From: JBPBQZ01 sp050955105
Lineage (GTDB): Bacteria; Pseudomonadota; Gammaproteobacteria; Burkholderiales; Burkholderiaceae
Direction: 5' to 3'
Assembly: GCA_050955105.1 (NCBI GenBank)
Contig: JBPBQZ010000094.1
Coordinates: 1 to 30,094 of the forward strand
Length of the DNA: 30,094 nt
This document shows, piece by piece, positions 1 through 7,055 of this stretch (position 1 is its first letter; every line of letters begins with the position of its first letter). Below the pieces are notes generated by a model that was not told the DNA's origin, searched no databases, and saw nothing but the letters and a program-made list of their open reading frames with translations. The position numbers were made by a program, and so were the translations under genes.

Positions 1-719
1 CGCTGAAGGCGCTGACGCAACGCGGCGTGACAGTCGTGGGCGAGCCGTTCAAGGCGGGCAGCGGCTTGACCGGTTGGATTCTGCAGCGGCAAGGTCACGA
101 CATGATTGTTTACACCACCGCTGACGGCAAACGCCTGCTGGCCGGCTCATTGCTCGATGAATCCGGCAAGGACGTGACGCCGGGTTATACCGAACAGTAT
201 CTATTCCCGGGCCTGTTCAAAAAGCTCGAGGCCTCGCGCTTCGTCGCCGAAGGGCCGGCAGCGCCGAAGTCGGTGGTCTACGCGTTCATGGATCCGAATT
301 GCGTTTACTGCCATCTGTCCTGGAAGGCGCTGCAACCCTACATCAAGGCGGGGCTGCAAGTGCGTTGGGTGCCGGTGGCTTTCCTGAAGCCGACTTCGGT
401 GCAACGGGCGGCGGCCATCCTGGAAGCCAAATCGCCCGTGGCGGCGCTGCAACAGAACGAGCGCAGCTTCGTGGAACAGACCGAAGACGGCGGCCTGGCA
501 CCGGTTGAGAAGCCAAAAGACGACACGGTGCAGGCGCTTTCCGCGAACCGCGATCTGATGCAGTCTTTCGGCAGCAATGGCACGCCGACGCTGGTCTGGA
601 AGGACAAAAACGGGGTGGTGCACTCCAAATCGGGTATGCCGCCCCTGTCGGCGCTGGCGGAAATCACCGGCTTGCCGAATCAGCCGCAAACTGATGCGGA
701 ACTGGAGCAGTTCCGCTAG
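1..719 (+). CDS. dsbG: Thiol:disulfide interchange protein DsbG, 5' truncated by window edge
   Basis: The frame is open from base 3 to a TAG at 717-719, so the true start and signal peptide lie left of the window. The visible 238 codons match the DsbC/DsbG family: an N-terminal dimerisation part, then a thioredoxin-fold domain that begins near the strand reading SVVYAFMDPNCVYC. The CxxC pair (CVYC, about bases 301-312) is the redox centre; E. coli DsbG has CPYC. The cis-proline loop is visible as GTPTLVW (about 580-600). In the family the protein acts in the periplasm, isomerising wrong disulfides or protecting single cysteines from sulfenylation, and is recycled by DsbD. DsbC is the alternative, but the long linker and the motif FMDPNC favour DsbG. 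It shows no functional link to the operon that follows 98 bases later. Confidence 0.85.
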   Translation, partial: LKALTQRGVTVVGEPFKAGSGLTGWILQRQGHDMIVYTTADGKRLLAGSLLDESGKDVTPGYTEQYLFPGLFKKLEASRFVAEGPAAPKSVVYAFMDPNCVYCHLSWKALQPYIKAGLQVRWVPVAFLKPTSVQRAAAILEAKSPVAALQQNERSFVEQTEDGGLAPVEKPKDDTVQALSANRDLMQSFGSNGTPTLVWKDKNGVVHSKSGMPPLSALAEITGLPNQPQTDAELEQFR

Positions 720-770
720 TCCGACGCCTTTCTCGCCGCAGGCCGGCGGGCAACGCCTATCTCGACATTC

Positions 771-779
771 TGTAATATT
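771..779 (+). promoter_or_regulatory. Possible -10 element for the phosphonate operon
   Basis: In the 98-base gap after dsbG the sequence TGTAATATT stands out as AT-rich and resembles an extended -10 box. It lies about 40 bases before the first gene of the run. No convincing -35 hexamer is found 16-18 bases upstream, so this is only a candidate. Confidence 0.22.
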
Positions 780-817
780 GAGACCACAATTCGCGTTTCT
801 CTTCAACGTCCGCCGGC

Positions 818-1477
818 ATGCAAGAACCTGCCCGACCCTGGGACGCGCGCCTCGCGCGTCGACTGATTGCACCGTTTGGCAGTTCCCGTCTCACGCCCAA
901 TCACCTGACTACCGTGCGCCTGTTGATCGGCCTGGCGAGTGCGCTCGCCTTTGCCGAGGGCGGCTATTTGTGGGCCAATATCGGCGCCGCGCTGCTGGTG
1001 CTGTCCAATTTCGCCGATCATACCGACGGCGAACTGGCGCGCCTCAGCGGTAAATCGAGCCGGCTCGGGCATTTCTATGACCTGGCCAGCGATGCGCTGG
1101 TCACCGTCGGGGCGTTTTTCGGCATCGGTGCCGGCGTGGTGCATGCCGCGCACGGCGGCTCCTTGCTCGCGCTCTGGCTGGGCGCGCTGGCGGGCGGCGC
1201 AATCGCACTGATCTTCTATTTGCGGCTACTGATCGAGCGAGCGGCTGGCAAAGCCGCCACCAGGCAGCCACGCATGGCTGGTTTCGAGGCCGAAGACGTG
1301 CTGTATCTGATGCCGCTGGTAACGCTGGCGAATATCACCTATCCCTTTCTCATTGTCGCCGCGATCGGCGCACCGCTCGGGGCGCTTATCGTGGCGATTC
1401 AGTATTGGCGCGGACGCGCCAGTTCCGGCGGTGCGCCGAACGTTGCGCAGCCGGTGGATTTCGGGCGTAGCCATTGA
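818..1477 (+). CDS. CDP-alcohol phosphatidyltransferase family protein, putative phosphonolipid synthase
   Basis: This 219-residue integral membrane enzyme has the complete CDP-alcohol phosphatidyltransferase signature D-x2-D-G-x2-A-R-x8-G-x3-D-x3-D. The residues are D67, D70, G71, A74, R75, G84, D88 and D92, where the aspartates bind the two metal ions. Several hydrophobic segments surround it (about 35-65, 93-112, 115-137, 160-190). Family members join a CDP-linked group to an alcohol with release of CMP. As the first gene of an operon that makes 2-aminoethylphosphonate, it most likely transfers AEP from CMP-AEP to diacylglycerol, by analogy with ethanolamine phosphotransferase; that substrate is inferred. 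Phosphatidylglycerophosphate or phosphatidylserine synthesis is less likely, since those genes do not sit with PEP mutase. The ATG has only a weak ribosome binding site. Its stop overlaps the next start (TGATG). Confidence 0.85.
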   Translation: MQEPARPWDARLARRLIAPFGSSRLTPNHLTTVRLLIGLASALAFAEGGYLWANIGAALLVLSNFADHTDGELARLSGKSSRLGHFYDLASDALVTVGAFFGIGAGVVHAAHGGSLLALWLGALAGGAIALIFYLRLLIERAAGKAATRQPRMAGFEAEDVLYLMPLVTLANITYPFLIVAAIGAPLGALIVAIQYWRGRASSGGAPNVAQPVDFGRSH

Positions 1478-2274
1478 TGGAAATGAACTCCCCCGCGGCT
1501 TTGCAACCCTTGCCGCCTGCCGCCGCGGCGCTCGCAGGCCTCGACGCGCGTTTGCGACAAGCGATGGCGGCACGCTCGGACGAGGCCGCGTCGACCGCAA
1601 CGGCGCGTGAAGCATTCGTGGCGCAGGGCGCATTCGTGCACGTCGACGCGTTCCTCGGTGCCGAGGTTACCGCGCAGTTGGTGGCGGCGGTGCGCGCCGT
1701 GGAAAGCGAGGTCAACCGCAATTATCTGCCGGGCCACAAGCAGGGCGGCAGCGTCAGCCGGCATGCGATTGCCAGACTGGCGCCTTTCGTCGCGGAGCTT
1801 TATGCGGCGCCGGCATTGCGCGAGTGGCTGGAGCAGGTCTGTGGCGAGCCGCTGCTGCTGTCGCCCGACGACGATCCTCACGCCTTCGCGTTTTATTTCT
1901 ACACACGGCCGGGCGACCATATCGGCTGGCATTACGACACCTCGTATTACGAAGGACGGCGCTATACGCTGCTGCTCGGTGTGATCGACGATTCGTCGTG
2001 TGTGCTCGAATACCGGCTGCATACGCGCGAACCCGGCGTCACGCCGCGCGACGGCGCATTGCAGATGGCGCCCGGGTCGCTGGTATTTTTCGACGGCGAC
2101 AAGCTGCACCACCGGATCACGCCCGCCAGCGCCGACCAGACGCGCGTATCGCTGACTTTCGAATACGTGACCGATGCGCGCATGCGTCCGTTACAGCGAT
2201 TGATCTCGAATATGAAAGACGCCGTCGCCTATTTCGGTTTCCGGCAAGTATTCAGGCGCGCGGGTCGTTCATGA
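1477..2274 (+). CDS. 2-oxoglutarate/Fe(II)-dependent oxygenase, putative phosphonate or lipid hydroxylase
   Basis: This 265-residue protein carries the facial-triad pattern of 2OG-Fe(II) oxygenases. H152 and D154 lie in WHYDTSYYEG, the distal histidine is H211 or H212 in DKLHHR, and R223 is the likely 2-oxoglutarate carboxylate anchor. The motif is HxD, not HxG, so it predicts hydroxylation or desaturation rather than halogenation, although the fold resembles the HalD/BesD-like group. The start is ATG 1477, sharing one base with the previous TGA; a TTG three bases earlier is possible. Lying between a lipid transferase and a flippase-like gene in a phosphonate operon, it may hydroxylate AEP at carbon 1 or modify the finished lipid. 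The substrate cannot be read from the sequence. No signal peptide is seen, so it should be cytoplasmic. Confidence 0.8.
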   Translation: MEMNSPAALQPLPPAAAALAGLDARLRQAMAARSDEAASTATAREAFVAQGAFVHVDAFLGAEVTAQLVAAVRAVESEVNRNYLPGHKQGGSVSRHAIARLAPFVAELYAAPALREWLEQVCGEPLLLSPDDDPHAFAFYFYTRPGDHIGWHYDTSYYEGRRYTLLLGVIDDSSCVLEYRLHTREPGVTPRDGALQMAPGSLVFFDGDKLHHRITPASADQTRVSLTFEYVTDARMRPLQRLISNMKDAVAYFGFRQVFRRAGRS

Positions 2275-3302
2275 AGAACCGGTTCGGCGCCGTTGCCCTG
2301 TCACTTGGCGTCGCGCTCTTTCTCGGCTTGATTATCTGGCAGGGTGCCGCGCCGGTTGCCGCGACGCTCGCGTTGGCGGGCTGGGGACTGCTCGGCCTGG
2401 CCGCGTTTCATGTGTTGCCGTTGGTGCTCGATGCCGCGGCGATCGATGCGTTGCGCGCTGGCCTGCAGGCGGCTGCGCCGCGGCGTGCGTGGCTGACTTC
2501 ACTGCAGGCGCGCTGGATCGGTGAGTCGGTGAATAGCCTGCTGCCGGCCGGTCAATTGGGCGGCCCGGTGGCAATGGTGCGCCAGTTGACGGAGCCCGGT
2601 ATGAGCGGTGCCGATGCGGCGGCCGTCGTCACCGTCAGCACGACCATGCAAACGCTCGCGCAACTGGCTTTCGCGCTGATCGGCGCGGCCTTGTGCGTGA
2701 CGCGGCTGGCGCATGCGGCCACCGAAGGCATCTTGCTGACACTCGCCGCGGTATTAGTGATTTTCGTGTTGCTGCTGGGTGGTCTGTACATCACGCAGCG
2801 GCGCGGCATGTTCGGCCGGTTGGCGCGCTTCCTGCCGAAATTTGGCGGCAAGCGCGACTGGTCCGCATGGTTGTCGCGTGCCGAAGCCATGGATGCGTCG
2901 GTGCGCGCCCTTTACGCTGCGCCCTGGCCAGTCTTCTATAGTTTTCTGCTGAGTCTGCTGGGCTGGCTGGTCGGTACCGGCGAGGTCTGGCTGGCGCTGC
3001 GCTGCATCGATCATCCGGTCGGCTGGGTCGACGCACTGCTGCTGGAGAGCTTGGGGCAGGCGATTCGTGGCGCGGCATTCGCGATTCCCGCTTCGCTGGG
3101 CGTGCAAGAGGGCGGTTATTTGCTGCTCGCACCGTTGGTCGGTTTGCCGCCGCACGCCGCGTTGGCTTTGTCGTTGGCCAAGCGGGCGCGAGAGATTTTG
3201 CTGGGCTTGCCCGGATTGATCTGCCTGCACTTCGTCGAACGCCATCGCGGGCGACGCCTGACGCGGGCGATGAAGCCGTCCACTGCCGAACGCGGCGGTT
3301 GA
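2271..3302 (+). CDS. Flippase-like membrane protein (UPF0104/LPG-synthase TM family, HpnL-like)
   Basis: This 343-residue polytopic protein starts at ATG 2271, inside an ATGA overlap with the previous stop; the longer frame reaching back to 1824 is a shadow of the oxygenase gene. Hydrophobic segments lie near residues 6-24, 32-55, 120-140, 150-175, 220-245 and 255-320. Two family hallmarks are clear: LLPAGQLGGPVAMVRQL in the first half and a late segment with S-x2-Q-x-I-R-G-A-x-F-x-I-P-x-S-L-G-V-Q-E-G-G. These belong to the family that includes HpnL and the membrane domain of MprF, in which lipid flipping is a known or proposed role. In this operon it may move the phosphonolipid, or a precursor, across the inner membrane. 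The transported lipid is inferred. It is a basic protein at the C terminus (about 313-343). Confidence 0.75.
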   Translation: MKNRFGAVALSLGVALFLGLIIWQGAAPVAATLALAGWGLLGLAAFHVLPLVLDAAAIDALRAGLQAAAPRRAWLTSLQARWIGESVNSLLPAGQLGGPVAMVRQLTEPGMSGADAAAVVTVSTTMQTLAQLAFALIGAALCVTRLAHAATEGILLTLAAVLVIFVLLLGGLYITQRRGMFGRLARFLPKFGGKRDWSAWLSRAEAMDASVRALYAAPWPVFYSFLLSLLGWLVGTGEVWLALRCIDHPVGWVDALLLESLGQAIRGAAFAIPASLGVQEGGYLLLAPLVGLPPHAALALSLAKRAREILLGLPGLICLHFVERHRGRRLTRAMKPSTAERGG

Positions 3303-3321
3303 AAGTCGTAAGGAAAAAGTA

Positions 3322-4146
3322 ATGCGTGCCATCATTCTCGCTGCCGGCAGGGGCCAGCGGCTGCAACAGCCGCCAGGGCAGGAGCAGCCTAAATGTCTGC
3401 TGCGCTTCGGTGGCGTGAGTTTGCTCGAACGACATCTGCGGCTGCTGCGCGCGGCGGGCGTCGAAGAGGTAGTGCTCGGGCTCGGCTTCGAAGCGCGGCA
3501 AGTGGAGGCGGAGCTGGATCGCCTGGGCTGGTTGCCGCGGCCCACGATCACGCTGAACCCCGCCTATGAGCTGGGCAGCGTGCTGACGGTGCACACGCTG
3601 GCCGACGCCTTGACGGCGGGCGGCGACGTGTTGCTGATGGACGCCGACGTACTCTATGACGAACGCATTCTCGCGCCGCTGGTAGCCGGTGCACACGTCA
3701 ATCGCTTACTGCTCGATCGCGGTTTCGAGCCCGGCGACGAGCCGGTGAAACTGTGCCTGCGCGACGGCGTGCCGGTGGAACTGCGCAAGCAACTGCCCGC
3801 AGGTCTGGTCTACGATACGATCGGCGAGTCGGTCGGATTTTTCCGCTTCGACGCCGCCGCGGCGCGCCGTCTGGCGCAGTTGGTGGCCGGCTATGTCGAC
3901 ACCGGGCGCGCTGCGGCGCCGCACGAAGAAGCGCTGCGCGATCTATTGCTGGAAGGCACGCAGCGTTTCGACGTCGCCGACGTCAGCGCCGCGCCGTGGC
4001 TCGAAATCGATTTCAACGTTGACGTGGCCCGCGCCGCTTCGGAAGTTCTGCCGAAGCTGGCCCCGCTTGCGCCAGTTCCTTTGTCGGTCGGTGCGCAGCC
4101 TGCTGCGGCATCCCGGCCCCAGGCCTTTGCAGGACCCGCGCTATGA
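3322..4146 (+). CDS. Stand-alone sugar-phosphate/choline-phosphate type nucleotidyltransferase, putative CTP:AEP cytidylyltransferase
   Basis: This 274-residue protein begins with a complete nucleotidyltransferase signature: LAAGRGQRL at residues 6-14 and P23-K24 before the hydrophobic strand. Metal-binding aspartates are D107/D109 in LLMDADVLYD. A late acidic motif, EIDFNVD at 228-234, matches the E-I-D-x3-D pattern of LicC-type phosphocholine cytidylyltransferases. The expected reaction is NTP plus a phosphorylated or phosphonylated amine giving the nucleotide-activated form. In this operon AEP is the natural acceptor and CMP-AEP the product, an inference from context. The last 30 residues are alanine/proline-rich and probably disordered. 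The start has a good AAGGA site 7 bases upstream. Its stop overlaps the PEP mutase start (ATGA at 4143), so the two are probably made in step. Confidence 0.82.
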   Translation: MRAIILAAGRGQRLQQPPGQEQPKCLLRFGGVSLLERHLRLLRAAGVEEVVLGLGFEARQVEAELDRLGWLPRPTITLNPAYELGSVLTVHTLADALTAGGDVLLMDADVLYDERILAPLVAGAHVNRLLLDRGFEPGDEPVKLCLRDGVPVELRKQLPAGLVYDTIGESVGFFRFDAAAARRLAQLVAGYVDTGRAAAPHEEALRDLLLEGTQRFDVADVSAAPWLEIDFNVDVARAASEVLPKLAPLAPVPLSVGAQPAAASRPQAFAGPAL

Positions 4147-5879
4147 ATTTGAACGACCGCAATAATTCGCCTGTTATCTCACGCGCCGCGAAGTTGCGCG
4201 GCATGCTGCAAAGCAACCGTCTCGAATTCATGATGGAGGCGCACAACGGCTTGTCGGCGCGCATTGTCGGCGAAGCCGGCTTCGGCGCGATCTGGGCCTC
4301 GGGCCTGGCCATCTCCGCGCAGTACGGCGTGCGCGACAACAATGAAGCGAGCTGGACCCAGGTGGTCGACATGCTCGAATTCATGGCCGACGCCAGCGAC
4401 TTGCCGATCTTGCTGGATGGCGATACCGGCTATGGCAACTTCAATAATTTCAGGCGCCTGGTGCGCAAGCTCGAACAACGCGGCATTGCCGGCGTTTGTA
4501 TCGAAGATAAGCAGTTCCCCAAGACCAATAGCTTTATCGACGGCGAGCGCCAGCCGCTGGCCGATATGGACGAGTTCTGCGGCAAGATCAAAGCTGGACA
4601 AGACTCGCGCGGCGACGCCGATTTTTCGATCGTCGCGCGCGTTGAAGCGTTGATTGCCGGCTGGGGCATGGACGAAGCGCTGCGCCGCGCGGAGGCTTAT
4701 CACGCGGCGGGCGCCGATGCGATTTTGATCCACAGCAAGCTGGCGCGCGCCGACGAAATCGTGACCTTTGCGCGGGAATGGGCGAACCGCTCGCCGCTGG
4801 TGATTGTTCCCACGCGCTACTACAGCACGCCGACCGAAGTGTTCCGCGAGGCCGGCATCAGCATGGTGATCTGGGCCAACCATCTGATCCGCGCCGCTGT
4901 CTCCGCGATGCAGGATGTGGCAAAGGAAATTCACGCCAGCGAAACACTCGTCAACGCCGAAGACCGCGTGGCCACGGTGGCGGAGATTTTCCGTCTGCAA
5001 GGCGCCGACGAATACACGCGGGCCGAACGCGTTTACCTATCGGCGGCGCAGGCGCCGCGCGCCGCCATCGTGCTGGCGGCGGCACGCGGCACGGGTCTGG
5101 AGTCGGTAACCGCCGATCGCCCGAAGACCATGTTGCCGATCGCCGGCCGACCGCTGTTGCGCTGGCTGGTTGACACCTTCAAGAAGGAAGGCGTCAACGA
5201 CATCGTGGTGGTTGCCGGCTACCGCGCCGACGCCATCGATACCTCCGGGATCCGCGTGTTACACAACGAGCGCCACGCGAAAACCGGCGAGTTGACGTCG
5301 CTCGAGATCGCCGCGGACTCGCTGTCGACCGACGTGGTGGTGGCTTACGGCGATCTGTTGTTCCGCAGCTATATCGTGCGCGATCTGGTGGAGAGCGAGG
5401 CCAAGTTCACGGTGGTGGTCGATTCGTCGGCCACGCAGCCGACCAATCGCAGCGTGCATGATTTCGCCTGGTGTTCGAGCGCCGACGACCGAGGGCTGTT
5501 CGGCAACAAGGTCTGGTTGCGGCAGGTGACGAGCGTGGCCGGCAATGATGCCGAAGCGGCGGGCGGCGCTCCCGCGCATGGGCGCTGGATCGGTTTGCTG
5601 GGTGCGCGCGGCGCAGGGCCGGCGCGTTTGCGAGAAGTACTGGCGCGGCTTAAGCAGCGCGACGATTTCGACTCGCTCGATATGCCGCATCTGTTGAATG
5701 CATTGATCGAAGCTGGCGAGAAGATCGAAGTGCAATACGTGCACGGCCATTGGCGTGGCGTGAACGACCTGGACGACTTCAGCCGCGCGGGGGAATTCGC
5801 CGCGCCGTCGTTTGCGGAGCCGTCACAGGCAAGCGGCGACGCTTCGGACGCCGAGGGCACGCGGAGAAACCGCCGATGA
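4143..5879 (+). CDS. aepX: Phosphoenolpyruvate mutase fused to a nucleotidyltransferase-like domain
   Basis: This 578-residue fusion has PEP mutase in residues about 15-295. It shows the loop E121-D-K-Q-F-P-K-T-N-S, the metal motif DGDTGYGN (92-99) and the segment WASGLAISAQYG, which together separate PEP mutase from isocitrate lyase. The enzyme converts PEP to phosphonopyruvate, the entry step of almost all C-P bond formation. Residues about 307-552 form a nucleotidyltransferase-like domain. Its signature reads LAAARGTGL where a typical enzyme has LAAGxGTRL, so the phosphate-loop glycine and arginine are changed. GD at 403-404 and WRGVNDLDDF near 537-546 remain. The domain may be an altered cytidylyltransferase or may have lost catalysis. 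PepM-nucleotidyltransferase fusions are known elsewhere. The stop overlaps the next start (ATGA, 5876-5879). Confidence 0.93.
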   Translation: MNLNDRNNSPVISRAAKLRGMLQSNRLEFMMEAHNGLSARIVGEAGFGAIWASGLAISAQYGVRDNNEASWTQVVDMLEFMADASDLPILLDGDTGYGNFNNFRRLVRKLEQRGIAGVCIEDKQFPKTNSFIDGERQPLADMDEFCGKIKAGQDSRGDADFSIVARVEALIAGWGMDEALRRAEAYHAAGADAILIHSKLARADEIVTFAREWANRSPLVIVPTRYYSTPTEVFREAGISMVIWANHLIRAAVSAMQDVAKEIHASETLVNAEDRVATVAEIFRLQGADEYTRAERVYLSAAQAPRAAIVLAAARGTGLESVTADRPKTMLPIAGRPLLRWLVDTFKKEGVNDIVVVAGYRADAIDTSGIRVLHNERHAKTGELTSLEIAADSLSTDVVVAYGDLLFRSYIVRDLVESEAKFTVVVDSSATQPTNRSVHDFAWCSSADDRGLFGNKVWLRQVTSVAGNDAEAAGGAPAHGRWIGLLGARGAGPARLREVLARLKQRDDFDSLDMPHLLNALIEAGEKIEVQYVHGHWRGVNDLDDFSRAGEFAAPSFAEPSQASGDASDAEGTRRNRR

Positions 5880-7033
5880 TCGAGGCGCGTGATTTCGTCG
5901 AGGCGGCGACCGCGCAGGGCTTCGATTGGTACGCGGGCGTGCCTTGTTCGTTTCTCACGCCTTTCATCAACTATGTGATGCAGGCGCCGACGCTGCGGTA
6001 TCTATCGGCGACCAATGAAGGCGACGCCGTGGCGCTGATGGCAGGCGTGACACTCGGCGGCCGGCGCGGCGTGACCATGATGCAGAACTCGGGCCTCGGC
6101 AACGCCGTCAGTCCGCTGACCTCGTTGACCTGGACCTTCAAACTGCCGCAACTGCTGATCATCACCTGGCGCGGTGAGCCGGGCGTGGCGGACGAGCCGC
6201 AGCATGCGTTGATGGGGCCGATTACGCCGGCCATGTTGGATACGATGGAAATCGCCTGGGAGAAATTCCCGACCGAGCGCGAGGCGATCGGTCCGGCGTT
6301 GGCGCGCGCCGTGGCCCATATGGATGCGACCGGCAGGCCGTATGCGCTGTTGATGAGCAAGGGCAGTGTGGCGCCCTATACCTTGGAAGCGGCGCCACCG
6401 TTGCGGCGCGAGACACGCTGCACAGCGGCGCCTTGGACGGCGGATAGTGCCGTCTCGACCTTGCCTTCGCGCCAGCAGGCCTTGCAGCGTGTGATGGCCC
6501 GCACGCCGCTCGAAGGTTCCGTCGTGCTTGCTTCGACCGGCTTCTGCGGCCGTGAGCTCTATGCACTCGAAGACCGCGCGAACCAGCTCTACATGGTCGG
6601 TTCGATGGGTTGCATCGCGGTGCTGGCCCTGGGCCTGGCGCTGGCACGTCCGGATCTGCGCGTGCTTGCGGTGGATGGCGATGGCGCGGCGTTGATGCGC
6701 ATGGGGGCGTTCGCGACGCTGGGCGCCTACGGGCCGCCGAACCTGTTTCATCTGCTGCTCGACAATGGCGCGCACGATTCGACCGGCGGTCAGGCGACGG
6801 TATCGCCGAACGTCTCGTTCGCCGCGATTGCGGCGGCTTGCGGCTATGCCTGGGCGGAAGAGGGCGATCAGCTCGACATCGTCGACGCCTTGCTCGATGC
6901 CGATGCCGCCGCAGGTCCACGTTTCGCCCGCTTGGCGATACGCACCGGTACGCCCGATGGCTTGCCGCGGCCGACCGTAACGCCGGTGCAAGTGAAGCAA
7001 CGGCTGCAACGCCACCTGGCTGGAAGCGTCTGA
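5876..7033 (+). CDS. aepY: Phosphonopyruvate decarboxylase
   Basis: This is a 385-residue thiamine diphosphate enzyme that turns phosphonopyruvate into phosphonoacetaldehyde and CO2, pulling the unfavourable PEP mutase equilibrium forward. The catalytic glutamate is E48 in ATNEGDA. The ThDP/Mg motif is GDG at 268-270 with N297 closing it (LLLDNGAHDSTGGQ), the usual GDG-x(about 26)-N arrangement. The DNSxHxSTGGQ-like stretch is typical of phosphonopyruvate and sulfopyruvate decarboxylases; the PEP mutase next door decides for phosphonopyruvate. The chosen ATG at 5876 overlaps the previous stop. The frame extends further upstream to 5750, but that part is a shadow of the fusion gene and lacks family similarity. 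The protein is cytoplasmic. Confidence 0.92.
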   Translation: MIEARDFVEAATAQGFDWYAGVPCSFLTPFINYVMQAPTLRYLSATNEGDAVALMAGVTLGGRRGVTMMQNSGLGNAVSPLTSLTWTFKLPQLLIITWRGEPGVADEPQHALMGPITPAMLDTMEIAWEKFPTEREAIGPALARAVAHMDATGRPYALLMSKGSVAPYTLEAAPPLRRETRCTAAPWTADSAVSTLPSRQQALQRVMARTPLEGSVVLASTGFCGRELYALEDRANQLYMVGSMGCIAVLALGLALARPDLRVLAVDGDGAALMRMGAFATLGAYGPPNLFHLLLDNGAHDSTGGQATVSPNVSFAAIAAACGYAWAEEGDQLDIVDALLDADAAAGPRFARLAIRTGTPDGLPRPTVTPVQVKQRLQRHLAGSV

Positions 7034-7055
7034 AGCGCTCGAGGAAAAACCCATC

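Noticed and set aside
201..872. 223-codon minus-strand frame over dsbG
   Set aside because: It is antisense to DsbG, which has its CxxC and cis-proline motifs; the frame has arginine-rich shadow composition.
1824..2270. Upstream extension of the flippase-like frame
   Set aside because: It overlaps the oxygenase gene and is arginine-rich shadow sequence; the hydrophobic N terminus begins at ATG 2271.
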